Of a stretch of DNA of 64,000 nucleotides, positions 44,679-53,912 are shown piece by piece. Position 1 is the first letter of the stretch. Every line of letters begins with the position of its first letter. Location: assembly GCA_934754355.1 (NCBI GenBank), contig CAKVID010000004.1, positions 62,001-126,000 on the forward strand. The letters are read 5' to 3'. Under the pieces are notes generated by a model that searched no databases, had not been told where the DNA came from, and worked only from the letters and a program-made list of their open reading frames with translations. The DNA is from an uncultured Clostridia bacterium (GTDB taxonomy: Bacteria > Bacillota > Clostridia > Christensenellales > UBA1242). A program made the translations under genes and the position numbers.

Positions 44679-46028
44679 TTAAAATAAAGTATTCTCAATT
44701 GAAGAAAAATCGTCTAGAGAATTATCTACCGCATCTTCTTTAAATCTATAACCAAATTTATTCTTGGCAAAATTAGATGTAAATAGATGATTGCCAACCT
44801 TACAATACACATCATTCCTACGGGTTTTGCAATATGTAGTATATGCCCCACTATCGCAAGTTTGTAGAATTCTTGCCATTGTACTTAGTAGTAAATAATA
44901 ATTACTATCCACGCCTATTGCACTTGCAAATTTTCTACATTCGCCATTTAATGACTGCAAACTTGCTTCATTCTCAAAAACATAATAATGAGTAGTAAAT
45001 GGCTGAGTATTGAAATAGAAATTTATAATATGTTCGGCAAAAATATAATCTATTCCAAGTGTAGCAAATACTTTCTTGGCTCTAACTACATATGTAAGAT
45101 ATTCTTTGAAAGAGCCTTTCTGATATCCTCTTAAATATGCTTCGGGCTTACCCAAATCGTGAATTATTAGTATTAAATTAAGCAAACCTTTCAATTTATC
45201 TGGCAATTGTCCGCCAAAATTTTCTTGCAAAAATCTAAGAGTATTCTCAGTATGTTCTCGCAAAGTATATCCCTCATAGCCCGCACAAGTTCGCATATAT
45301 TCTCTATCTATTTCAGGGCATTTGTCTATAATATATTTCATTGCATTCTCAGGTGACACTGCCAAATCTGTAAGCACATTTTTATCTTGAAAATACTCAC
45401 TTTCAATAATTTCAATAATTGGTGCAAATAATTTCTCATTTTTGGATTTCATTGCACTTTCACTAATTTTTTTCTCGCACCAATCTTTGTTTGCTACTTC
45501 AAATATTTCGTTATCGCTTAAGCCAAAAATCACTTTTCTTATATTATTTCTCTCAAAAAATTCTTGAACATAAGCGGTAGAATATGTATAATTTCGCCCG
45601 TTAATATTTACACTTGAACTGCCACCAAGATATGCCTCCGTTACTTCTCTTAGGTGATTATTAATAAGCACTTTGCTATTTCTACAAGATAATATTTCTT
45701 TGCAAAGACTCAATTCACTATCTGTGTATTCTTTGTCTTTTGCAAAGTCTTCAAATTGGGCGCTATCAATTAAACCTTTGAAGTTGCCAAAGTGATTGTC
45801 TATATCTTTAATAATTGTTCTATAACTACTTGCCATGTAATCGTAGAGACTAATAACTTTCTCTGTTATATCAAAATTATTAAGTGTTGCTATCTCACTT
45901 GCTAATTTTTCTACATCATCTGTAGTTAAATCTAGATTATTAAATTTGCAATTGCGAACAGTATCTTCAACTAAGATTTTGGCATTTTGCAATTTATCTT
46001 TATTATCTAATACACAACTATTATTCAC
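44679..46028 (-). CDS. HD-domain phosphohydrolase-like protein
   Basis: About 449 residues. The metal motifs of the HD family are H in TLREHTENTLRF, HD in LILIIHDLGKPEAY and a later H in FAEHIINFYF. An N-terminal helical region of about 220 residues has no recognised match. The start is GTG 46028 with AGGGGG upstream. The longer reading from 46079 would start at the -35 box of its own promoter and is rejected. Substrate (nucleotide or RNA end) unknown. Confidence 0.75.
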   Translation of the reverse strand: MNNSCVLDNKDKLQNAKILVEDTVRNCKFNNLDLTTDDVEKLASEIATLNNFDITEKVISLYDYMASSYRTIIKDIDNHFGNFKGLIDSAQFEDFAKDKEYTDSELSLCKEILSCRNSKVLINNHLREVTEAYLGGSSSVNINGRNYTYSTAYVQEFFERNNIRKVIFGLSDNEIFEVANKDWCEKKISESAMKSKNEKLFAPIIEIIESEYFQDKNVLTDLAVSPENAMKYIIDKCPEIDREYMRTCAGYEGYTLREHTENTLRFLQENFGGQLPDKLKGLLNLILIIHDLGKPEAYLRGYQKGSFKEYLTYVVRAKKVFATLGIDYIFAEHIINFYFNTQPFTTHYYVFENEASLQSLNGECRKFASAIGVDSNYYLLLSTMARILQTCDSGAYTTYCKTRRNDVYCKVGNHLFTSNFAKNKFGYRFKEDAVDNSLDDFSSIENTLF

Positions 46029-46050
46029 TAGCACCCCCTCATTATTTAAT

Positions 46051-46079
46051 ATTTTAACATTATTAAATTTGCTTGTCAA
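46051..46079 (-). promoter_or_regulatory. Promoter of the HD gene, back to back with the next gene
   Basis: TTGACA (46079-46074), 17-base spacer, TAAAAT (46056-46051). A candidate + promoter (TTGTCA 46073-46078, 18 bases, TAAGAT) for the membrane protein gene shares the same -35 bases. Confidence 0.75.
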
Positions 46080-46135
46080 TAATGGTTTTTTTAGTTTAAG
46101 ATAGTAGTATTAATGAACTTTTTTAAGAGGATAAA

Positions 46136-47149
46136 ATGTTACGATTTAGAAACACCTACAAAAATTGCAAAGTAATGACACTATACTTTGTTTTAATATG
46201 TATATCTATGCTTATTGCCTTTCTAAGCATTGAATGGGCAATATTATTAGACACACCTAATGTATTTGTGTATTTAATTATAGCCTTTAGTATTTTTTGT
46301 ACAGTATTTTTCTACTTCTTACTTTGGCTAAAAAATAACGGTTATCAAATGAAATATTTTTTCTCGGGACGCAAATTCAAATTACTTGTAGCCGAGAAAA
46401 TAAAAACACTAAATCCCAACGAGAAAGCCAATCTTAAAAATTTAATTAGCGAGTATAAAGATTGCTATAGACAATATGGAGTAATAGAATTATTTACTCT
46501 TAATACTACACCTTACGACAATTGGTGCCAGAAACAACAAGAATTTGTACATACTATCGCCACCTCAAACAGACACAAATTCGATTATATTATGTATAAT
46601 ATATTTGAAGGTTGCAAAGAAGGTGTAGGACTTAGCATACTTTTCCAAAATGTTCTATCTAACGGATTTACAAAAGAAGAATTATCTATCCTTATTTTCC
46701 ATGACGATATTTTATCTACAAATTTCTGTGATTATTTAATTAGCAATATGGGATATATGGACAAATTAAATAAAGCCCAAAAAGACAATAAAAAACTAGA
46801 AACTATTTATCAGAAAATAAGAGACGAACAACCTAAATTATACTACTTTGAACCCGAAATTTATACTGTAATTGGTTATTTAACAGGCATGATGGATTTG
46901 GAGAAATTAAGATATATTAGAGACTTTGGCAATGCCAAATACACCAAAGACGGACACTCCAGAGGATATGTCTTCTATTACGAGGAATTAGAGATATATC
47001 TTCCACTATTCCAAGATTTCTGCTATGGGTTCTGGGAAGAGAATTCCTCTCTGTCTAGACACTTTAAAACAAAAGAAGAAGCAGAGAAAGAATTAGATAA
47101 ATTGATAGATACCAAAAACAACTTAATTGACAAAAACAACAAAAAGTAA
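46136..47149 (+). CDS. Unrecognised membrane protein with large cytoplasmic domain
   Basis: 337 residues. Two membrane segments (about 14-34 and 42-64) are followed by a soluble, helical region of 270 residues ending in a Lys/Asp-rich coil. No known motif. AGAGG precedes the ATG. Divergent from the HD-domain gene with overlapping promoters, so the two may be co-regulated. Function unknown. Confidence 0.65.
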   Translation: MLRFRNTYKNCKVMTLYFVLICISMLIAFLSIEWAILLDTPNVFVYLIIAFSIFCTVFFYFLLWLKNNGYQMKYFFSGRKFKLLVAEKIKTLNPNEKANLKNLISEYKDCYRQYGVIELFTLNTTPYDNWCQKQQEFVHTIATSNRHKFDYIMYNIFEGCKEGVGLSILFQNVLSNGFTKEELSILIFHDDILSTNFCDYLISNMGYMDKLNKAQKDNKKLETIYQKIRDEQPKLYYFEPEIYTVIGYLTGMMDLEKLRYIRDFGNAKYTKDGHSRGYVFYYEELEIYLPLFQDFCYGFWEENSSLSRHFKTKEEAEKELDKLIDTKNNLIDKNNKK

Positions 47150-47316
47150 TATAATAACATAGTTACTAAATAATAAAAATATAGCACTAAAATAATGCTG
47201 CATTGTGGAAACACATGAATTAAGTACGAATAAACAAGTAACAAGCGATAAACAATGTAGTAATAAACTAACATAGACATATAGTAATATATTAATAAAT
47301 TACTAAATAATAAAAA

Positions 47317-47346
47317 ATTGGTGCAATAAATCCAATTTGCACCAAT
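47317..47346 (-). terminator. Perfect hairpin before tRNA-Gly, terminator on the minus strand
   Basis: Ten-bp stem ATTGGTGCAA / TTGCACCAAT with ten-base loop. The T-run is present only on the minus strand, yet no minus-strand gene precedes it. It lies six bases before tRNA-Gly. The rest of 47150-47316 shows nothing. Confidence 0.5.
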
Positions 47347-47352
47347 ACATAT

Positions 47353-47426
47353 GCAGGTGTAGTTCAATGGCAGAATATTGGCTTCCCAAGCCAACTACGA
47401 GGGTTCGATTCCCTTCACCTGCTCCA
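47353..47426 (+). tRNA. tRNA-Gly(CCC)
   Basis: Acceptor GCAGGTG / CACCTGC, anticodon loop TTCCCAA (CCC), T loop GGTTCGATTCC, encoded CCA at 47424-47426. It reads the GGG codon. Confidence 0.96.
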
Positions 47427-47430
47427 AAGC

Positions 47431-47461
47431 AAAAAGAAAAGTGTATAAGACTTTTCTTTTT
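47431..47461 (+). terminator. tRNA-Gly terminator
   Basis: Twelve-bp perfect stem AAAAAGAAAAGT / ACTTTTCTTTTT with a seven-base loop; the last T bases serve as the T-run. Confidence 0.85.
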
Positions 47462-47493
47462 TTATAATAGAGTTCAACCTAAGTCATTTAGTT

Positions 47494-47522
47494 TTGACGA
47501 AGATGGCAATTCGTGATATACT
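47494..47522 (+). promoter_or_regulatory. Promoter of the rsmF operon
   Basis: TTGACG, 17-base spacer, TATACT, about 70 bases before the start codon. Confidence 0.75.
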
Positions 47523-47528
47523 AGAGTA

Positions 47529-47577
47529 TATGTAGTTTGAGTTGTCAGAATAGCAACTTAAATTAAACTGACAACTT
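47529..47577 (+). repeat. Structured-repeat-like leader hairpin ahead of rsmF (weak copy)
   Basis: TAGTTTGAGTTG, loop, GCAAC, then AAACTGACAAC: the same AGTTT / AAACT + GACAAC layout as the repeat family but with a different hairpin body. It lies directly at the predicted transcript start. Confidence 0.45.
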
Positions 47578-47593
47578 TATAAATCGAGGAAAA

Positions 47594-48940
47594 ATGAACT
47601 TACCACAAAATTTCGTAGATAAAATGAACGCTCTACTTGGACAACATTCTCAAGCATTCTTTGATAGTCTTGATAATCCTTCAGAGAAAGGCATTACTCT
47701 AAACACATCACGAATGGATAAAGAGACATTTGAGCAAAACTTCAATGAAGAGATAGAGAAAATAGAACTTACATCTAATGGATATTATGTCAATTCTTTC
47801 AAGTTTGGCGAAAATTTATTTAATCATGCTGGCATAATTTATTCTCAAGAGCCAAGTGCTATGTATCCAGTGGAATTATTGGATATAAAGAGTGGCGACA
47901 AAGTATTAGATGTTTGTGCCTCGCCCGGTGGCAAGTCTATACAGATACTAGAAAAACTAAACGGAAGTGGACTTCTTGTATCTAACGAAATTGTATTCAA
48001 AAGAGCAAAAATATTAGAAGAGAATATCTCCAAAATGGGCTTTGACAATGTGATTATTACTTGCAATAGTCCCGAAGACCTTGAAAATACAAACTTTCTA
48101 TTTGACAAAATTATAATTGACGCTCCATGTGGTGGAGAAGGAATGATAAGAAAATCTAATTTTGATATTGTCAATTATAATAGTGAAGCAATTGAGACAA
48201 ATGCTATAAGGCAATTGAAAATATTAGAAAGCATTAAACACTTACTTAAAGATAATGGAACTCTTGTATACTCTACTTGCACTTACGACATTAGAGAGAA
48301 TGAAGGAGTAATTGCTAAATTTTTGACCAACAACCCAGAATTTGAAATATTAAATAAAAAACAATTTCTAGCAGTATGTGAGAAAGGCATTAAAGTAGAT
48401 AACTTTGACACCGATTTAGCACTTAGACGATATCCACATACTTGTCGTGGCGAAGGGCAATTTATGATAGCACTAACAAGAAAAGACAATGTGTCTACTT
48501 CAAATTTGCTAAAGCAAACATATCTTAAAGGCTACTCCCCTCTTAATTCCAAAGAATTAACTATTGTGAATAACACTCTTAAAAGTATTACAGACGCTCA
48601 TTTTGATTTTATAAAGCGTGGAGATAATATCTTCACATTACCTACAGAGAAAATTGATTTGAGCAATCTAAATGCAATATATGTGGGTTGCTATGTAGGA
48701 CAAATCCAGAAAGGAATACTAAAATTAACACACGAGTTCTACCACACATATGGCAAATTATTCAAAAACAAAATTGAATTAGATAGCAATCAGGCAAGCA
48801 AATACATTCATGGCGAAGAAATAGATACCGACTTGCCAAACGGAATTTATGCTGTTAATTATTTGCATACAACTCTTGGCGGTGGCAAAATTGCAAATGG
48901 CAAACTAAAAAATTATTACAAAAAAGAATTAAGGATATAA
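47594..48940 (+). CDS. rRNA (cytosine-C5) methyltransferase, RsmF-like
   Basis: SAM-dependent m5C RNA methyltransferase of the NOL1/NOP2/Sun group. SAM site DVCASPGGKSIQ, active-site IIDAPCGGEGM and the second catalytic Cys in VYSTCTYDIRENEGVIAKFL are present. The C-terminal 150 residues match the RsmF extension. 448 residues. GAGGAAA precedes the ATG. First gene of a run with a DHH phosphoesterase 12 bases downstream. Confidence 0.92.
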   Translation: MNLPQNFVDKMNALLGQHSQAFFDSLDNPSEKGITLNTSRMDKETFEQNFNEEIEKIELTSNGYYVNSFKFGENLFNHAGIIYSQEPSAMYPVELLDIKSGDKVLDVCASPGGKSIQILEKLNGSGLLVSNEIVFKRAKILEENISKMGFDNVIITCNSPEDLENTNFLFDKIIIDAPCGGEGMIRKSNFDIVNYNSEAIETNAIRQLKILESIKHLLKDNGTLVYSTCTYDIRENEGVIAKFLTNNPEFEILNKKQFLAVCEKGIKVDNFDTDLALRRYPHTCRGEGQFMIALTRKDNVSTSNLLKQTYLKGYSPLNSKELTIVNNTLKSITDAHFDFIKRGDNIFTLPTEKIDLSNLNAIYVGCYVGQIQKGILKLTHEFYHTYGKLFKNKIELDSNQASKYIHGEEIDTDLPNGIYAVNYLHTTLGGGKIANGKLKNYYKKELRI

Positions 48941-48952
48941 AAGGAAAAAATT

Positions 48953-49888
48953 ATGAAAACACTATTACTAACACACAAAGCCGACCCAGATGGAATAAGC
49001 CCTGTTATATTTCTAAAATTAATTAGAGACAATCTAGATTATATACTACTTAATGCAAACGACATTATTCCCAAAGTCCAAGAAATATTAAAAAACAAAA
49101 CTTACCAAAATTATGATGAAATATTTATAACCGACTTAACTCTAGACAAAGCGACTTGCGAGATGATTATGAATACTGGCAAGTCAGAAATATTCCATTT
49201 GTTTGACCATCACGCATTCAATCTAGTTGCCAACGATTACCCATTCGGAGTGGCTATAAGCACCAACTCTGATGGCGTTAATGAATGTGCAACATCACTA
49301 CTATATAAATATCTAAAAGACAAATATCCCGAGACTTTTGATAACGAAGGCATAGAACATTATACAGAACTAATAAGACTAAGCGATACTTGGGATTGGG
49401 CGAAAACAAATAATATGGAGGCCAAGAAATTAAACGATTTACACGATATTCTTGGCAGAGAAAAATACACTCAATACTTTGTAGAATTTTTCAAAAACAA
49501 TAAGACTTTCTACTTCACACAAAATCAAGAATATTTACTAGATATAGAACAAGACAGAATAAAAAGATACGTGGAAGAAACAGAGAAGACAATGTTCCAT
49601 GCAACACTTTGCGGGAAGCGATGTGGCATTGTATTTGCCGAAAGCAATAGAAGTCTACTTGGAAATTACTTAGCACAAAAATATTCATATGCTCTTGATT
49701 ACATTGTAATTATTAATATGCAACAAGGACTATCTTTCAGATGTTGCAAAGACGATATCAATGTTGCAGAAATAGCATCAATCTATGGCGGGGGCGGTCA
49801 TGTGAAAGCATCAGGCGCTCCTATGGATAATTCTCTAAAAAGAGAAGTTATCAAAATGATTTTAAGAGACGATAATATGTTTGATTGA
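48953..49888 (+). CDS. DHH-family phosphoesterase (NrnB-like)
   Basis: DHH/DHHA1 hydrolase of short oligonucleotides or phosphodiesters. Motifs: THKADPDGISPVIF, FITDLTLDKA, the signature LFDHHAF and the DHHA1 glycine motif YGGGGHVKASGAP. 311 residues. AAGGA precedes the start. Likely an oligoribonuclease; c-di-nucleotide activity is also possible. Confidence 0.9.
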   Translation: MKTLLLTHKADPDGISPVIFLKLIRDNLDYILLNANDIIPKVQEILKNKTYQNYDEIFITDLTLDKATCEMIMNTGKSEIFHLFDHHAFNLVANDYPFGVAISTNSDGVNECATSLLYKYLKDKYPETFDNEGIEHYTELIRLSDTWDWAKTNNMEAKKLNDLHDILGREKYTQYFVEFFKNNKTFYFTQNQEYLLDIEQDRIKRYVEETEKTMFHATLCGKRCGIVFAESNRSLLGNYLAQKYSYALDYIVIINMQQGLSFRCCKDDINVAEIASIYGGGGHVKASGAPMDNSLKREVIKMILRDDNMFD

Positions 49889-50014
49889 TGAATGTTTGTT
49901 ATTTTAATATATTTTGCATTTTGTCAAGAAATATATATTTATTGACAACTTGTACTACAATAGAGACAAATATTAATCATTGTTTTATCAATTATAAGGA
50001 TTAAATAAAAAAAT

Positions 50015-50734
50015 ATGGAACTAAAAAAATACGATAAAGACAACTCATATAGTTATAGTTTTGGAGCATTTCCAACTTACGAATTACTTAAATATCACAT
50101 TGAAGATGTAATAGAAGTAATCGTACATGAGAAGATATCTAGTAGCACAGAATTGGATAATATTTTGCATGAATGCAAGTCTCACAATATTCCAATTAGA
50201 ACCAATGGTAAATTGATTGAGAAGTTATCTGGCAAAGGGAATATTTACATTATGGGAGTATTTAGAAAATACTCTTGCAGAGTAGATAATTCCCAAAATC
50301 AAGTACTACTAGTATCTCCAAGCGACATGGGAAATCTTGGCACAATTATTAGAGAGATGTTAGGCTTTGGATACAATAATCTAAGCATAATTAAGCCTTG
50401 TGCTGATGTCTTTGACCCCAAAGTTATAAGGGCCAGCATGGGAGCAATATTTAGCATGAATATTGAACTTTTTGATAGTATTGATAATTATCTAGAAATT
50501 AACAAAAACTACAAATATCCATTTATGCTAAAAGCAAAAACCCCACTGCATTCTCTACAAGAGAAGATAACTCCTCATACTCTTATATTTGGCAACGAGG
50601 CAACTGGGCTAGATGATAGTTATCTAAGTATCGGCACACCAATTATTATTAAACATTCAAGCAGTATTGATAGTCTAAATTTATCAATGTCAGCAGGCAT
50701 AGCACTATACGAATTTAGCAAAGGCAATTTCTAA
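50015..50734 (+). CDS. SpoU/TrmH-family RNA 2-prime-O-methyltransferase
   Basis: SPOUT-fold methyltransferase. Motif 1 SDMGNLGTIIREMLGFGYNN, motif 2 LIFGNEATGLDDSYLSIG and motif 3 SIDSLNLSMSAGIALYEF form the knotted SAM site. An N-terminal RNA-binding region of about 100 residues precedes it. 239 residues. Target (tRNA or 23S rRNA) cannot be told. Confidence 0.93.
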   Translation: MELKKYDKDNSYSYSFGAFPTYELLKYHIEDVIEVIVHEKISSSTELDNILHECKSHNIPIRTNGKLIEKLSGKGNIYIMGVFRKYSCRVDNSQNQVLLVSPSDMGNLGTIIREMLGFGYNNLSIIKPCADVFDPKVIRASMGAIFSMNIELFDSIDNYLEINKNYKYPFMLKAKTPLHSLQEKITPHTLIFGNEATGLDDSYLSIGTPIIIKHSSSIDSLNLSMSAGIALYEFSKGNF

Positions 50735-50765
50735 GGAAATACACTAAATAGATTAGAGTTATAAT

Positions 50766-50802
50766 AAAAAAGTATGTAGCAAATATTGTTACATACTTTT
50801 TT
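50766..50802. terminator. Bidirectional terminator
   Basis: Stem AGTATGTA / TACATACT with A-run and T-run, between the converging methyltransferase and pepF genes. Confidence 0.8.
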
Positions 50803-50817
50803 TAAAAATTAAATTAA

Positions 50818-52596
50818 TTATATCAGATTTTCCATTTCTTTAAGTGCCCAATTTATTTCATTAAATACTACATCGTATGCTTCGCTACTCTCCAAGTCCA
50901 CGCCAGCATTTCTTAAAATATTAATTGAGTAATCACTAGTACCAGACTTCAAGAACTGCAAATATTTCTCTTTGGCATCATTATCGCCATTATAAATTCT
51001 AGACGCAAAGTTAATTGCGCTTGACATTCCTGTAGCATACTTATATACATAATACGCCCTATAGAAATGAGGAATTCTAAGCCAAGTGCTTCCATTATCT
51101 TCTTTGATAATATTTACACCCTTGCCGTAATATTTCTCATTTAGTTCTCTATATTTTTTATTCAAAATATCTTTGGAAATAGGTTCTCCGTTCTCAACCA
51201 AAGTATGAGCAAAATATTCAAATTCGCTATACATTGTTTGAATATAGATAGTTGCAATTATATTGCTAATATATTTCTCTAAGTGGCTTAATTTTTCTTT
51301 CTTAGTTTTAGCATTGTTATATAGATACTTAAATAACAATACTTCATTAACAGTACTTGCAATTTCTGCCAAAAATATTGTATGGTCGTGTGTTTGATAT
51401 GGTTGATTTTTGGCGCTTAGATATCCATGCATTGCATGACCTAGTTCGTGGGCTAGTGTATAAATGCTACGACTATCGTCCACAGTATTTAGCAAAATAT
51501 ATGGGTGCGGAGTATACATATTACAGCAGAAACCACCCGTTGTTTTCTTCTCACAAGGATAGACATCTATCCATCTATTATCTCTAGCCAAACACAAACC
51601 TTCTTTGTATTCGTCTCCAAGAATACTCATAGCAGATATTACTTTCTCAAAACTTTCTTCATAAGAAATTTTCTCATTTAGATTAGTAATTTTAACCGAC
51701 CTATCGTAGATATAAAATTTATCTAGTTTCAACGCTTTCTTCTTTAGTGCATAGAATTTATGCATAAGTTTAAGATTTCTATTTACATTATTTAATAAAT
51801 TCTCATATACAAATTTGCTAATATTCTCGCCAAACAGTCCCTCTTCTAGAGTAGACGAGAAATTATAAGCGTCTGCTACAAACCAATCGCCTTCTACACT
51901 ACCAATATAATTAGTAGCAATTGTATTACTAAGACCATTATATCCCTTCAAATAAGAGAGATAGGCATTCTTTCTTAGAGTTCTATCGCTACTCTCCATT
52001 AATTCGCTGTAATTATGTTGATTAACTTCCACCTTCTTACCTTTAGAATTAAGTGCATCTTCAAATTTTAAATCAAGAGTATCAATGTTATCATAAACAT
52101 CAGAAAAACCTCCCAATGCCCTCATGGCTTTGCTCAGCATTGTTTCGCTCTTCTCATCAAGTATATGGTCTTTCTCTCGTATAAAATTCTTTATTGACAT
52201 TGAATAATTTTTAAATCTATCGTCTTTTAGCAATTTATTCAAATATTTCTCGCCATAACCTATAAGTTCAGCATCTTCAAAAGATGTAGCAACCGCTATC
52301 TTCTTGCCAATATTAGATACTACACTACTAAGACCTATATATTTGTCATCTTCCAAATTTTCTGATAATTTCAATGAAATATATACTTCAATTTTATCTA
52401 AAATTTGACTAAGAGTTGTACATTTCTCAAAAAATTCTAGGCATACATTTTTTTTGCCAAGTTTGCCCTTGTAACTAGATAAAATTTGAGGATACTCCTT
52501 AATCTTCTCTATATCTTTATTTAATTCTTCTTCAGTTGCATAAATATCGTTTAAATTCCATTTATATTTCTCTGCTATCTGACTTCTTTTCTTCAT
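50818..52596 (-). CDS. pepF: Oligoendopeptidase F (M3 metallopeptidase)
   Basis: Cytosolic zinc peptidase that degrades oligopeptides. The HExxH motif is in TLAHELGHAMHGYLSA with the third ligand in IFLAEIASTVNEVLL. The N-terminal M3B domain and C-terminal helical region around WLRIPHFYRAYYVYKYATGM match PepF. 592 residues is normal. Confidence 0.96.
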   Translation of the reverse strand: MKKRSQIAEKYKWNLNDIYATEEELNKDIEKIKEYPQILSSYKGKLGKKNVCLEFFEKCTTLSQILDKIEVYISLKLSENLEDDKYIGLSSVVSNIGKKIAVATSFEDAELIGYGEKYLNKLLKDDRFKNYSMSIKNFIREKDHILDEKSETMLSKAMRALGGFSDVYDNIDTLDLKFEDALNSKGKKVEVNQHNYSELMESSDRTLRKNAYLSYLKGYNGLSNTIATNYIGSVEGDWFVADAYNFSSTLEEGLFGENISKFVYENLLNNVNRNLKLMHKFYALKKKALKLDKFYIYDRSVKITNLNEKISYEESFEKVISAMSILGDEYKEGLCLARDNRWIDVYPCEKKTTGGFCCNMYTPHPYILLNTVDDSRSIYTLAHELGHAMHGYLSAKNQPYQTHDHTIFLAEIASTVNEVLLFKYLYNNAKTKKEKLSHLEKYISNIIATIYIQTMYSEFEYFAHTLVENGEPISKDILNKKYRELNEKYYGKGVNIIKEDNGSTWLRIPHFYRAYYVYKYATGMSSAINFASRIYNGDNDAKEKYLQFLKSGTSDYSINILRNAGVDLESSEAYDVVFNEINWALKEMENLI

Positions 52597-52767
52597 CTTA
52601 TCCCCTCTAAGTTATATTATTTCTCATTTTCTACAATCTTCCAAAGACACCTATTTTAGTCGTTTTATCATTTCAAAAATCACTAATTTTTAGTTACTTT
52701 ATATATAATTTTATCTTTATAAATAGTCTTAGTCAAACTATTTTTGTTATATTTTTACTTTCGTGTA

Positions 52768-52796
52768 TTGACAATAGACATAATTCGTAGTAAAAT
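52768..52796 (+). promoter_or_regulatory. Promoter of the 63-residue membrane protein
   Basis: TTGACA, 17-base spacer, TAAAAT, 39 bases before the start codon. Confidence 0.8.
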
Positions 52797-52835
52797 TGTA
52801 ATAATAAAATTAGATGTATTTATAGGAGAAGGGTT

Positions 52836-53027
52836 ATGACAAAGAAAAAAATAAATATAATTATAACTATAATGATTGTATTCATAGTACTTTTTCTTGC
52901 TGGCTCTTTCGCATATGAAAATTACCAAATTAGAAAGCAAGATGAGAAGTACGAAGAAGAATTGAAGAATTTGGACGAAAAACAAAAAGAAAATGAAAGT
53001 GGCAAGACCAACGAAGAAAGTAAATAA
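52836..53027 (+). CDS. Small single-pass membrane protein with charged tail
   Basis: 63 residues: Lys-rich N-terminus, one membrane segment (about 7-27) and a Glu/Lys-rich helical coiled-coil-like tail. AGGAGAAGG precedes the ATG. With its own promoter and terminator it is clearly a gene. Shape resembles FtsL/DivIC-like or small regulatory membrane proteins; no family recognised. Confidence 0.75.
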   Translation: MTKKKINIIITIMIVFIVLFLAGSFAYENYQIRKQDEKYEEELKNLDEKQKENESGKTNEESK

Positions 53028-53050
53028 TTAAAATTAAATAATAGTAAAAA

Positions 53051-53080
53051 AAGACCTTTGAAATTAATCTCAAGGGTCTT
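53051..53080 (+). terminator. Terminator of the small membrane protein gene
   Basis: Eleven-pair stem AAGACCTTTGA / TCAAGGGTCTT (one G-U) and TTTTC run. Confidence 0.82.
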
Positions 53081-53190
53081 TTCTTATTTTACATTGAAAT
53101 GTAATTGCTCTAGTAATTTAATTATTTAAAACTTTTTATTAATAAATGCATTGAATTATTATCAAATATTAAATACTATTTATTAACTAA

Positions 53191-53598
53191 TTATTTTACA
53201 AGAGGGATAATAATTCCTAGCAATACAACAAGAAGTAATACAAAATATAATACTTTCCAAACTGTTTGCTTAGGTCTAACATACTTCCAAGCAAGGAATG
53301 CAACAATACAAATTGCAACAGCAGTAGCAAGTCCTTGTAGTGCTGATACAACTTTTAGATTGCAACCAACAAGTGCTAGTATTGAAGCAATTAGATATAG
53401 AATTGCCATAGCACCTATGCACCAGAAACTAATTTTATTTAGTCCCCAAGTTCTAATTCCACCACTACTACGCTTATTTGATTTAGTACTTTGAGTTTTG
53501 GTTGTACTAGAAGTAGTCTTAGTTGTTGTAGATTTCTTAGCAGTAGTATTACTTGCAGGTTTAGTAGTTTTAGTTGTTGTCTTTTTGGTCTCTGCCAT
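53191..53598 (-). CDS. Three-helix membrane protein with Thr/Lys-rich N-terminal region
   Basis: 135 residues. The first 47 are low-complexity Lys/Thr/Ser (KKTTTKTTKPAS type), probably disordered and cytoplasmic. Three membrane segments follow (about 56-78, 82-104, 112-133). GGAGAAA precedes the ATG. Function unknown; the tail could contact nucleic acid or phosphate-rich surfaces. Confidence 0.75.
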   Translation of the reverse strand: MAETKKTTTKTTKPASNTTAKKSTTTKTTSSTTKTQSTKSNKRSSGGIRTWGLNKISFWCIGAMAILYLIASILALVGCNLKVVSALQGLATAVAICIVAFLAWKYVRPKQTVWKVLYFVLLLVVLLGIIIPLVK

Positions 53599-53765
53599 AA
53601 CTTTTTCTCCTTTGTCTATAATTTTTCGTACTTATTTTAGCACAAAATTTATTTTGTTAATAGTAATTTATAGTGTTTTTTATAAATTTTTTCAGGCGTA
53701 AAACCTAAATTTTAATAATTCAAATATTCCTTTCTATACTCCAAATTTACATAGATTATAATATA

Positions 53766-53906
53766 GGAAGTTTAAACAAAGTAGTCCGTAAGGACACCTT
53801 GATTTAAACTGACGACTTTTTCAATTTATGTAACCACGATTTATCGTGGGATTTGCGTAGCAAATTGATTTGTGAATGAAATGAACAAAGCAATATTACA
53901 TAAATT
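53766..53906 (+). repeat. Dispersed structured repeat, copy 6 (full length)
   Basis: Starts GGAAGTTTAAACAAAG after TATAATATA. First hairpin AGTTTAAA / TTTAAACT with GTAA loop; closing stem AATTTATGTAA / TTACATAAATT, where a C-G pair of the array units is replaced by T-A on both sides; inner stems CCACGA-TTTA-TCGTGG and ATTTGC-GTA-GCAAAT. It lies antisense to flanking genes and ends seven bases before the hydA stop. Confidence 0.85.
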
Positions 53907-53912
53907 AACATA

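Noticed and set aside
46029..46079. Longer N-terminus of the HD protein
   Set aside because: It would start inside its own -35 box; a GTG with a strong ribosome site lies downstream of the promoter.
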